A stretch of 37,651 nucleotides of DNA from Candidatus Uhrbacteria bacterium. GTDB lineage: Bacteria; Patescibacteriota; Patescibacteriia; 2-12-FULL-60-25. The stretch spans positions 1 to 37,651 of the forward strand of contig JACQMO010000009.1 of the NCBI GenBank assembly GCA_016203535.1. The letters are read 5' to 3'. The notes under the pieces are model-generated. The model made no database searches and was not told where the DNA came from. It worked only from the letters and a program-made list of their open reading frames with translations. This document shows positions 30,697-37,493 of the stretch, piece by piece. Numbering within the stretch: position 1 is the first letter of the stretch; each line of letters opens with the position of its first letter. The position numbers and the translations under genes were made by a program.

Positions 30697-31452
30697 ATGA
30701 AAAAACTCATCATCGCGAATTGGAAGATGCATTACGGTCCGCTGAAGGCGGGCGCGTGGGTTCGGGCGTTCCGTCGGGAACGCCTTCCGAAAGACCTGGA
30801 TGTCGCGGTCGCGGCGCCGTTCGTGTCGCTCGCCGCCGTCCGCGCGTCGCTCGGGCGCGCCTCCATCCCGGCGCTTGCGGCGCAGGACGCGTTCTGGGCG
30901 AATGAGGGCGCATTCACGGGGGAGATCGCGCCGGTGATGCTGTCGGAGTTTTCCTGCGCGTACTGCCTGGTGGGCCACAGCGAACGGCGCATCAACCTGG
31001 GCGAAACGGACGAGATGGTCGCGAAAAAAGCCGCGGTATTGCAGAAGGCGGGGATCTCGCCGGTAATCTGCGTGGGGGAGACGGAGACGCAGCGTCGAAA
31101 GGGAGAGCAGGACAAGATCGTGCGCGCGCAGCTTACCGCCGCGGTCGCCGGGCTGAAGGGAGACGGCCGCGCCGTGCCGGTCGTCGCGTACGAGCCGGTC
31201 TGGGCGATCGGGACCGGTCGTCCGTGCACGCCGCAACATGCCAAGGACATGCATGGCAATCTCCGCGGCGTCCTGAAGAAAAAATTCGGCGCCGCCGCGG
31301 ACCATGTCCGGATTGTGTACGGCGGGTCGGTCGATCTCCGCAACATCGGAGAGTTTCTGACGACGACGGGGATCGACGGGGCGCTGGTCGGCGGCGCGTC
31401 GCTCGACCCGCGGAATTTCGCGCTGCTGTGTCGGGCCGCCATTCCGGCATAG
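30697..31452 (+). CDS. tpiA: Triosephosphate isomerase
   Basis: 251 residues, complete TIM barrel. Active-site residues are present: N8 and K10 (IANWKMH), H94 (LVGHSERR) and E166 (AYEPVWAIGTG). The phosphate-binding loop GGSVD is near residue 209 (IVYGGSVDLRNI) with ALVGGASLD at the end. It interconverts dihydroxyacetone phosphate and glyceraldehyde 3-phosphate in glycolysis. It starts 4 nt after the M16 peptidase stop. CPR genomes usually keep this lower-glycolysis step, so the gene is expected. Confidence 0.97.
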   Translation: MKKLIIANWKMHYGPLKAGAWVRAFRRERLPKDLDVAVAAPFVSLAAVRASLGRASIPALAAQDAFWANEGAFTGEIAPVMLSEFSCAYCLVGHSERRINLGETDEMVAKKAAVLQKAGISPVICVGETETQRRKGEQDKIVRAQLTAAVAGLKGDGRAVPVVAYEPVWAIGTGRPCTPQHAKDMHGNLRGVLKKKFGAAADHVRIVYGGSVDLRNIGEFLTTTGIDGALVGGASLDPRNFALLCRAAIPA

Positions 31453-31464
31453 CGCCGGGATTCT

Positions 31465-32355
31465 ATGTCCGCCATCGTCTGGGTGCTGCTCGCGCTGGCC
31501 GCAGTCTCGTTCGCGGTCCTGGCGGTCGTGATCGGGAAGCATTGGAAGGAGATCCGGCTCCTCGATCCGGATTCGATCAAGGAAGAACGGGTTCGGAAAA
31601 AGCGGGACGAGCTCGTGGCGCAGCGATTCGAACGGATCAAGGACGGACTCCTGACGCCGCTGAAACTGTCCGGACAACATGCGAGCGTTGCCGCGAAGAA
31701 GGCGTTCCATGGCGCCTACCTCAAGCTGCTCCAGCTCGACCGGTTGTATGCGAAGGCGAAGGCGCCGGGATCCGAACCGAACGTTTCGCTGGACAAACGG
31801 CTGAAGGTGTTGATCGAGGAAGCCAAGTCGTTGGCGCGCGACCTTAAGTGGGGAGACGCCGAACGGAAGTATCTTGAGGTGTTGAGCATGGACAAGCGGA
31901 ACACCGAGGCGTATCGGGGGCTCGCGGCGATGTATGTGAAACAAAAAATGTACCCGCAGGCGCAGGAGACCTACGAATTTCTTCTCCGCATGTCCGAGGC
32001 GGACGACGCCTCATATGCGGGGCTCGGGGAAATCGCGGAAGCCGCCGGCGACCCTGCGCGCGCCGAGGAAATGTACCGCAAGGCGGCGGAGCTCCGGCCG
32101 CGCGCGGCCAACCGCCATGCGGCGCTGGCCTCCTTCTATCTCGACCGGCAGGCGCCGGATAAGGCCTGGCCGTTCGCGCGGCGGGCGACCGAACTCGAAC
32201 CGAAATCCTTGAAGTACCTCGAACTGACCCTGGAAACAGCCGTCCGCATGGGCGACCGCGGGGAAGCGGAGAAGCGGTACGAGCGGTTCCGCCTCCGATC
32301 GGAGGACCGGCAGAAAGCGCAGTCGTTCAAGGAGCGGATTGACGGGATGCCATGA
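31465..32355 (+). CDS. Membrane-anchored tetratricopeptide-repeat protein
   Basis: 296 residues. One N-terminal membrane segment (AIVWVLLALAAVSFAVLAVVI), a charged helical stretch, then TPR units from about residue 130: AERKYLEVLSMDKRNTEAYRGLAAMYVKQKMY, AQETYEFLLRMSEADDASYAGLGEIAEAAGD, AEEMYRKAAELRPRAANRHAALASFYLDRQA, AWPFARRATELEPKSLKYLELTLETAVRMGD. The spacing is near 34 residues. TPRs bind proteins; partners are unknown. It starts 12 nt after tpiA and is the last gene of that operon, just before tRNA-Thr. Confidence 0.85.
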   Translation: MSAIVWVLLALAAVSFAVLAVVIGKHWKEIRLLDPDSIKEERVRKKRDELVAQRFERIKDGLLTPLKLSGQHASVAAKKAFHGAYLKLLQLDRLYAKAKAPGSEPNVSLDKRLKVLIEEAKSLARDLKWGDAERKYLEVLSMDKRNTEAYRGLAAMYVKQKMYPQAQETYEFLLRMSEADDASYAGLGEIAEAAGDPARAEEMYRKAAELRPRAANRHAALASFYLDRQAPDKAWPFARRATELEPKSLKYLELTLETAVRMGDRGEAEKRYERFRLRSEDRQKAQSFKERIDGMP

Positions 32356-32381
32356 GACGGTTATCCTGTGCACGCTCCTAC

Positions 32382-32453
32382 GCCTGAGTAGCTCAGCGGT
32401 AGAGCACCTGTTTTGTAAACAGGCGGTCGCCGGTTCAAATCCGGCCTCAGGCT
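32382..32453 (+). tRNA. tRNA-Thr (anticodon TGT)
   Basis: Acceptor GCCTGAG:CTCAGGC, D arm with AGCTCAGCGGTAGAGC, anticodon stem CCTGT:ACAGG with loop TTTGTAA, T arm GCCGG-TTCAAAT-CCGGC, discriminator T. No CCA encoded. TATCCT at 32362-32367 may be the -10. Confidence 0.97.
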
Positions 32454-32480
32454 CACCCAATCACCTCCCTCTTGAAACGT

Positions 32481-32636
32481 ATGTCCCAAGAAACACTCAT
32501 CAAGCTCGAATGCACCGAGTGCAAGCGCGTCAACTACTTCAGCACCAAGAACAAGAAGACGATCAAGTCGCGCTTGGAGCTGAAGAAGCATTGTTTGCAT
32601 TGCAAGAAACACACGCCCCATAAAGAGACGAAGTAG
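32481..32636 (+). CDS. rpmG: 50S ribosomal protein L33, zinc-binding form
   Basis: 51 residues, below common length cut-offs. Sequence begins [20 protein letters not shown] and continues [18 protein letters not shown], then [11 protein letters not shown]. The two pairs CTEC (11-14) and CLHC (38-41) form the zinc ribbon of the C+ type of L33. It is a component of the large ribosomal subunit near the E site. tRNA-Thr lies 27 nt upstream and may share the transcript. No SD is seen: the preceding bases TCACCTCCCT resemble the anti-SD strand. Confidence 0.93.
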   Translation: MSQETLIKLECTECKRVNYFSTKNKKTIKSRLELKKHCLHCKKHTPHKETK

Positions 32637-32686
32637 GAGAGCTGCTACTGAAATGTTAACAGCTTTACCAATCACCCCCAAAGGGA

Positions 32687-32692
32687 TATTCT
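32687..32692 (+). promoter_or_regulatory. -10 element of the HTH/LAGLIDADG-like gene
   Basis: TATTCT lies 6 nt before the ATG at 32699, the same spacing as at 3013 and 7509. The hairpin AGCTG...CAGCT at 32640-32663 upstream may end rpmG transcription. Confidence 0.45.
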
Positions 32693-32698
32693 TTTGGA

Positions 32699-33291
32699 AT
32701 GATCACAAAGAAAAAGCTTGAGCTGCTCTATCTCCAGCAAGGAAGATCACAGCAGGATATCGCGAACGCTTTTGGATGTTCCTTGAATCGCGTAGCATAT
32801 TGGGTCAAGAAGCATGGGATACGGACTCGTTCGATCAGTGATGCCGTGTATCTCAAATGTAATCCCGATGGTGATCCTTTTCATTTTATTGGTCCGCAGA
32901 CTCTAAAAGAAGCGAAATTATTCGGTATTGGTTTGGGTCTCTATTGGGGGAAGGAACAAAAGCTTGTACAGGGTCTGTGCGATTGGGGAATACGGATCCT
33001 CGGTTGATCCGTACCTTCATGGATTTTTTGATCAGGTTATTCGGGGTCGAGAAAAAAGACTTTCGTTTCAGTTTGCAATTATTCACCGATATTGATACAA
33101 ATACCGCCACGGATTTTTGGTGTCGGCAGTTGAGCGTCCCGCGCAGTCAGTTTACAAAACCGACGATCACAATATCCGGGTCAATTGGAACCTATAGAAA
33201 AAAGAGCCAGTACGGTGTGGCGACACTCTACTACCACAACAAGAAACTGCGAGACGTTCTTGTAGAGATGGTGGGCGCAATCCGTTGTTGA
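32699..33291 (+). pseudogene. Frameshifted HTH plus LAGLIDADG-like (homing endonuclease-type) protein
   Basis: The first frame (32699-33007) has a helix-turn-helix: LQQGRSQQDIANAFGCSLNRVAYWVKKHG, followed by LKEAKLFGIGLGLYWG. The coding potential then moves to the frame one base back (from about 32944): GEGTKACTGSVRLGNTDPRLIRTFMDFLIRLFGV, with the rest of a domain ending DVLVEMVGAIRC. Joining gives LYWGEGTK, consistent with one G lost from a run of six at 32946-32950. The LFGIGLGLYWGEG segment followed by N-DP and FL patterns resembles LAGLIDADG helices. Base composition is clearly lower in GC than neighbours, a sign of transfer. The gene ends 22 nt before the intron-bearing tRNA-Thr. A programmed -1 shift or a sequencing error in the G run is possible. 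Confidence 0.6.
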
Positions 33292-33313
33292 ACCTTGAAA
33301 ATGCACAATTCAT

Positions 33314-33579
33314 GCCGTTGTAGCTCAGCTGGTAGAGCATCTCCATGGTGGGTCGCATGACTCCTGCCCACGACGAAAGTAATTTCGCCGCGAATCCCGA
33401 ATAACGGTTCAAGGCCCGCGCCGGGTTCAGACCGTGGCGTTAAAAACGCCCGAACGACTGACAAGGGTCCCGATGTCCATCGGGGAAGATACAGTCTAGT
33501 CCTCTTCCATAGGCGTCCAAGGAAGAAGAGGTGTAAGCGAAGGAGAAGGTCACCGGTTCAATCCCGGTCAACGGCTCCA
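33314..33579 (+). tRNA. tRNA-Thr (anticodon GGT) interrupted by a group I intron
   Basis: 5' exon 33314-33349: acceptor GCCGTTG, D arm GCTCAGCTGGTAGAGC, anticodon stem TCTCC, then loop bases ATGGT. 3' exon 33540-33579: loop AA, stem GGAGA, variable AGGTC, T arm ACCGG-TTCAATC-CCGGT, acceptor CAACGGC, discriminator T, CCA encoded. The joined loop is ATGGTAA, anticodon GGT. The split falls between positions 36 and 37. With tRNA-Thr(TGT) it covers most threonine codons. Confidence 0.92.
33350..33539 (+). ncRNA. Group I self-splicing intron in tRNA-Thr
   Basis: 190 nt. The 5' exon ends in T (33349) and the intron ends in G (33539), as group I splicing requires. Core elements: AAGTAATTTCGCCGCGAATCC (P/Q region, 33378-33398), GGGTTCAGACCGTGGCG (R-like), and GAAGATACAGTCTAGTCC (S-like, 33486-33503). 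GCC at 33366-33368 can pair with exon GGT through a G-U at the splice site. Small size and location in a tRNA anticodon loop are like the IC3 introns of Azoarcus and cyanobacteria. No ORF lies inside. Confidence 0.88.
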
Positions 33580-33580
33580 C

Positions 33581-33666
33581 GGGCAGGTACCCAAGCGGTC
33601 AACGGGGGCAGACTGTAAATCTGCTGGCATACGCCTTCCAAGGTTCGAATCCTTGCCTGCCCACCA
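33581..33666 (+). tRNA. tRNA-Tyr (anticodon GTA)
   Basis: Long-variable-arm tRNA: acceptor GGGCAGG:CCTGCCC, anticodon stem CAGA-CTGTAAA-TCTG with anticodon GTA, variable arm TGGCATACGCCTTCC, T arm AAGG-TTCGAAT-CCTT, discriminator A and encoded CCA. It starts one base after tRNA-Thr(GGT), so both are processed from one precursor. Confidence 0.96.
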
Positions 33667-33701
33667 CATAACAAACCCGCCAGATGGCGGGTTTGTTATG
33701 T
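33666..33701 (+). terminator. Terminator between tRNA-Tyr and the convergent histidine kinase gene
   Basis: ACATAACAAACCCGCC (33666-33681), loop AGAT, GGCGGGTTTGTTATGT (33686-33701): 16 perfect pairs, with TTTTTT a few bases later on the plus strand. It overlaps the stop codon of the minus-strand kinase gene and includes the last base of the tRNA CCA. Confidence 0.8.
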
Positions 33702-35927
33702 CAACCTTTTTTCCCCGGCGCGTTTTTTCATCCCCGAGATCGGAAGTGTCGCAGAGAACGTGGATCCCTTGCCTTCCGTCGATTCAAACCCGACCGCTCC
33801 CCCGACCTGCTCGACGAGCAGTTTGACGATATACAGCCCCAAACCGCTTCCCTCGGTTTCGATTTTGCGGACGTTGCTGCCGCGGAACAGCTTCGTGAAG
33901 ATCATGGACTGCTCATCTTTTGGAATCCCGATCCCCGTATCCTTGACCTCGAAACGGACGCCTTGGGGGGAAACGGAAACCTTCACCGTGATATGCCCGC
34001 CGCGCGGCGTGTAGCGGATCGCGTTTAACAGGTAGTTTTCCAGAACGATCCGTATGAGTTTCTGGTCGCCACGATACGTTGTCGCTCCGTCGAAATCCAT
34101 ATCCACGAACTGCCCTTTTTCGTTCACGTGCTGTTCCAGTTCCGACAGCAGATCCTTAACGACCTGACGGAGGTTGATGTCCTCCGGCTCGATGGAAAAT
34201 TTTCCGGACTCGATACGCGAGACGTTCAGGAGCGAGTTGACCAGCTCCACCATGCGTCGATTGCTCTCATAGAGATGAGAGACAAGATCCTTTTGTCCCT
34301 TGGTGAGCCGTCCACCATCTTCCGCTAGCAGCATCTCACAGAACCAATTCGTCGCCGTGAGCGGCGTCCGCAGCTGGTGCGAGGCGAGCGAGACGAATTC
34401 GCTTTTCGCTTTATCGATTGCAAGCTCTTTCGTCATGTCATCAAGGACCACCACGACCGTTTTGACCTGGTCGCGGCTATTCACCGCCGCGGAAGAGACG
34501 CGGAGCGCGATCATCCGACCGTTTCGATCCATGAAGAACATCCCCGTTTGGTTGATGCGCGTTTCTCCTCGGAGGAGCGTGTCCGCGATCGGATTTTCGC
34601 GTTCCGGAACGGGGGTCCCGTCCTCCCGGAGAAACCCGTATTCTTTCAGACTTCCGATTTTTTTTCCGTCAAGCCGCAAGAGCCCGCGCCCGAGATTATT
34701 CGTGATCATCAGTTGGCCGCTCGGCGCCTTAGCCACGATGACCGCGACCGGGAGATTATTCAGGAGCGCTTCAAGGAGCCGGCGTTCTTCTTCGATTTCC
34801 GTCACTTTTTGCGTCAGCTGGCGCGTCTTCTCCGCGACGCGTTCTTCCAGATGGGCATAGAGTCCTTCCAACTGCCCCGCCATTTTATTGAACGCGATCC
34901 CAAGGTCGCCGATTTCGTCCTTCATCACGGTAGGAACGCGGCCGGAAAAATCCCCGCGCGCGAACCGTTTGGACGCATCAATAATGGCCTGGAGCCGGCG
35001 GAGGATCACGCGTTCCATCGCGACCCACCCGAACAGGATCAACGTCATCACCGCGAGCGCGATGATGAAGATGTCGCGCCGAAGGATGTGATTGGCTTCC
35101 GCGGAAGCGACGGCGCTTGAAAGGCCGACAGCCACATAGGTTTCCTCGGCGCCGAACGCGGTCGGGAGCGGAGAAAATGCGAATAACCGGTCGATCCCGT
35201 CGATTCCTGGCGCCATCGCCGTGCCCTCGCGTCCGGCGCGGGTGATGAATTGGATGATCTCCGCGCTCTCGTACCTGTTCCCGATCCACGCATCCGGGTT
35301 CGGATGATGCGCGAGAATCGTACCCGTTCGGTCGAAGATGAACACCTCCGTATCCGGCGGGAGGTGGATGCCTTCGAATACGCGGTTCAACCAGAGAAGG
35401 TTCAGCGCCGCGAACACGACGCCGCGGAGCGTCCCGTCCGGTCTATAGACTGGAAATCCGAAATTGACCGTCGGTTTCCCCGTGATGCGGCCGATCTGGT
35501 ATTCGCCGATCGCGAACCCGCGCATTTCAATCGCCTTTTTGAAATACAATCGATCAGCGCCACTGACCGGCGAGGTGAAGGGGATTCCGCTGCAGACAAG
35601 GTTTCCGTCCGGACCAATCACCCCGAAATTCGCAAAACGAGGGTTTTGGGCGAGGAGTTCGCTCATGAGCGAATTGCATTTTTCGACGTTCCAAATATCC
35701 GGGACGACCGAGAGCGCCTTAAGAATCTGTTCCGAATTTTTTATTTGGAGCGTCTGGCCCGTCACGCCGATTAAGGATAGGTGGACCGCATGTTGTTCGG
35801 CGTTGTGACTGGCGAGCGTGCGTTCCTCCATGTCGTGGGCGATCAGCAGGAGCGCAAACGGCAAAACTCCCAAAACGCCCAACACGAACAGTTGTTTTCG
35901 TAATCCAAGAAGCCGGCGTTTGGCCAT
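33696..35927 (-). CDS. Membrane sensor histidine kinase (dCache-HAMP-PAS-HisKA-HATPase)
   Basis: 743 residues from ATG 35927. Earlier in-frame ATGs exist at 35939, 35942 and 35966, but TATGAT (35943-35938) is a good -10 that overlaps two of them. TM1 at about 10-30 (FVLGVLGVLPFALLLIA), extracellular double-Cache-like sensor (VIGPDGNLVCSGIPF, YFKKAIEMRGFAIGEYQIGR, TVNFGFPVY) to about 280, TM2 at about 286-305 (IFIIALAVMTLILFGWVAM), HAMP with FARGDFSGRVP, coiled coil, PAS at about 385-500, HisKA with SHQLRTPLTATNW (His-517), then N box ENYLLNAIRYTP, G1 DTGIGIP, G2 GSGLGLYI. It autophosphorylates in response to a ligand; the Cache sensor suggests a small molecule such as an amino acid. No response regulator is in the window. 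It lies behind livFG. Confidence 0.93.
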   Translation of the reverse strand: MAKRRLLGLRKQLFVLGVLGVLPFALLLIAHDMEERTLASHNAEQHAVHLSLIGVTGQTLQIKNSEQILKALSVVPDIWNVEKCNSLMSELLAQNPRFANFGVIGPDGNLVCSGIPFTSPVSGADRLYFKKAIEMRGFAIGEYQIGRITGKPTVNFGFPVYRPDGTLRGVVFAALNLLWLNRVFEGIHLPPDTEVFIFDRTGTILAHHPNPDAWIGNRYESAEIIQFITRAGREGTAMAPGIDGIDRLFAFSPLPTAFGAEETYVAVGLSSAVASAEANHILRRDIFIIALAVMTLILFGWVAMERVILRRLQAIIDASKRFARGDFSGRVPTVMKDEIGDLGIAFNKMAGQLEGLYAHLEERVAEKTRQLTQKVTEIEEERRLLEALLNNLPVAVIVAKAPSGQLMITNNLGRGLLRLDGKKIGSLKEYGFLREDGTPVPERENPIADTLLRGETRINQTGMFFMDRNGRMIALRVSSAAVNSRDQVKTVVVVLDDMTKELAIDKAKSEFVSLASHQLRTPLTATNWFCEMLLAEDGGRLTKGQKDLVSHLYESNRRMVELVNSLLNVSRIESGKFSIEPEDINLRQVVKDLLSELEQHVNEKGQFVDMDFDGATTYRGDQKLIRIVLENYLLNAIRYTPRGGHITVKVSVSPQGVRFEVKDTGIGIPKDEQSMIFTKLFRGSNVRKIETEGSGLGLYIVKLLVEQVGGAVGFESTEGKGSTFSATLPISGMKKRAGEKRLT

Positions 35928-35962
35928 GTCAGCGGCCATCATACCATGGACGTCGCGGCGGA

Positions 35963-36685
35963 TCACTTGATCCCGACCCCGAAAAAGGTTTGTTCGACGA
36001 TACGGTTGGCGCGGAGCTCGTCGCCCGACCCCTCGAAGAGGATGTTCCCGTCCGTGAGAATGAGTCCGCGGTCCGCGATGGACAGGAGCGTTTTGAGGTT
36101 GTGCTCGACGATCACGACCGCCGCGCCAAGACGCTCCCGGATTTCCAGGATGCGTTGGAAGGTCTGTTCCACGAGACGCGGTGCGAGACCGACGGTCGGT
36201 TCATCGAGGAGGAGGAGCTTCGGTTCGGTCATGAGGGCGCGTGCCAGGGCGCACATCTGCTGTTCACCGCCGGAAAGGGATCCCGCCGGACGCGTGAGGA
36301 GGGGCCGAAGTTCGGGAAACAGGTCGAGCGCAGTCTCCAAACGCTCCCATCGGGCTTCGCGCGCCAGGAAACATCCGCCCAGCCGAATGTTGTCTTCTAC
36401 GGAGAGCGATGGGAACACGCGGCTCCCTTGCATCACGTACGAGATCCCGCGGCCGGGTAAGTCTTCCGGCCGCGGAACGAACGCCGCTCCGTTCCAGAGA
36501 AACGTGCCGTGTTCGGGAGCAAGCAATCCGGCGACGAGCTTGAGGATCGTTGATTTTCCCGCGCCGTTCGGTCCCATGAGGACGAGGAGTTCGCCGGACT
36601 TCACGGTCAGCGAAAGATCATCCAACACCGGTTGCTGCCGGTACCGAAACGTCAGATTGCGAATGTTCAGGAGTTCGGTATTCAT
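35963..36685 (-). CDS. livF: Branched-chain amino acid ABC transporter ATP-binding protein LivF-type
   Basis: 240 residues. Walker A GPNGAGKST near 38-46, Q loop GISYVMQGSRVFPSLSVEDN, signature SLSGGEQQM, Walker B KLLLLDEPTVGLAP, switch His in VIVEHNLK. The C-terminal end (ILTDGNILFEGSGDELRANRIVEQTFFGV) matches LivF. It forms a heterodimer with LivG, driving import through LivHM. It lies 19 nt after livG on the same strand and 36 nt before the histidine kinase, which has its own -10. Confidence 0.93.
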   Translation of the reverse strand: MNTELLNIRNLTFRYRQQPVLDDLSLTVKSGELLVLMGPNGAGKSTILKLVAGLLAPEHGTFLWNGAAFVPRPEDLPGRGISYVMQGSRVFPSLSVEDNIRLGGCFLAREARWERLETALDLFPELRPLLTRPAGSLSGGEQQMCALARALMTEPKLLLLDEPTVGLAPRLVEQTFQRILEIRERLGAAVVIVEHNLKTLLSIADRGLILTDGNILFEGSGDELRANRIVEQTFFGVGIK

Positions 36686-36704
36686 GCCTTTTTGGTATGT
36701 GCTC

Positions 36705-37490
36705 CTAGTGTCCCACGTACGCGTCGATCACGTCCGGATTCGATGAGATGTCCGCATAGGATCCGAACGCCAGCCGCCGCCCGGCCGCGAGCACGAGGAC
36801 GCGATCGCACAAATCCTGGATGAGCGGAAGGTTGTGTTCGACAAGCAGGATGGTTCGTCCTTCGGCCGCGAGTCCGCGGATCATGTCCGTCATCGTGCCG
36901 CGCATGGCCGGAGCGAGTCCGGAAAACGGTTCGTCGAGAAGCAGGATCCGGCTTCTCGCGAGCTCGACACGCGCAAGCTCGACGAGTTTCGACTGGCCGT
37001 AGGAGAGGTCGCGGCCGGAACGCGTGAACGTCCCTTGAAGATCCATGCCGGACAGGACGCTTCGGGCGCGTTCGTGGAATCGACGCCGGACATCCTGAAG
37101 CGCGCCGCGTCGGAACAGGGCGGAGAAGATCGTCGGCCAGGCCGGTGCCGGAGCGGCAAGTTCAAGATGCTCGGATACGGGCGCTTGCGGAATGAGTCGG
37201 CTGTCCTGGAACGTTCGCCGGACGCCATGACGGGCGAAGGCGTGGGCTGTGTTCCGTGAGCGGTGAGCGGTGAGCGGTGAGCCGTCAATTCGGATGGTTC
37301 CGGCATCGGGCTGAAGCAAACCGGACAGCAGCGCGAGGAGCGTGGATTTCCCGGCGCCGTTCGGGCCGATGATCCCGACGGTTTTCCCCTGGGGAACGTC
37401 GAAGGACAGGTCGTCGATCGCCGCGACGCCGCCAAACCGTTTTGTCAGGTTGCGGATTTCGAGCGATGCGCCGTTCGTCATAGCGTCCAT
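36705..37490 (-). CDS. livG: Branched-chain amino acid ABC transporter ATP-binding protein LivG-type
   Basis: 261 residues. LTKRFGGVAAIDDLSFDVPQG, Walker A GPNGAGKST, VRRTFQDSRL (the RTFQ Q-loop form of LivG), degenerate signature DLSYGQSKLVELAR, Walker B RILLLDEPFSGLAP, VEHNLPLI. A second start at Met-5 is possible; the first follows the livM stop by 3 nt. The region between DG and RHGVRRTF is longer and unusual (SPLTAHRSRNTAHAFA) because it contains CGCTCAC heptamer repeats. Substrates of Liv systems are hydrophobic amino acids, urea or other small molecules; which applies is unknown, since the binding protein is outside the window. Confidence 0.93.
   Translation of the reverse strand: MDAMTNGASLEIRNLTKRFGGVAAIDDLSFDVPQGKTVGIIGPNGAGKSTLLALLSGLLQPDAGTIRIDGSPLTAHRSRNTAHAFARHGVRRTFQDSRLIPQAPVSEHLELAAPAPAWPTIFSALFRRGALQDVRRRFHERARSVLSGMDLQGTFTRSGRDLSYGQSKLVELARVELARSRILLLDEPFSGLAPAMRGTMTDMIRGLAAEGRTILLVEHNLPLIQDLCDRVLVLAAGRRLAFGSYADISSNPDVIDAYVGH
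37256..37282 (-). repeat. Heptanucleotide tandem repeat (CGCTCAC) inside livG
   Basis: Plus-strand GTGAGCG at 37256-37262, 37263-37269 and 37270-37276, plus GTGAGC at 37277-37282: nearly four copies. On the coding strand this is the same CGCTCAC unit as in pheT (2798-2818), in a different reading phase and gene. Confidence 0.9.
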
Positions 37491-37493
37491 CCG

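Noticed and set aside
29301-30713. 470-codon minus-strand frame opposite the M16 peptidase
   Set aside because: The plus strand has zinc ligands and family motifs; the minus frame is an Arg/Asp-rich shadow.
32944-33291. A separate second gene starting at 32944
   Set aside because: It lacks its own start signals and continues the domain broken in the first frame, so a frameshifted single gene fits better.
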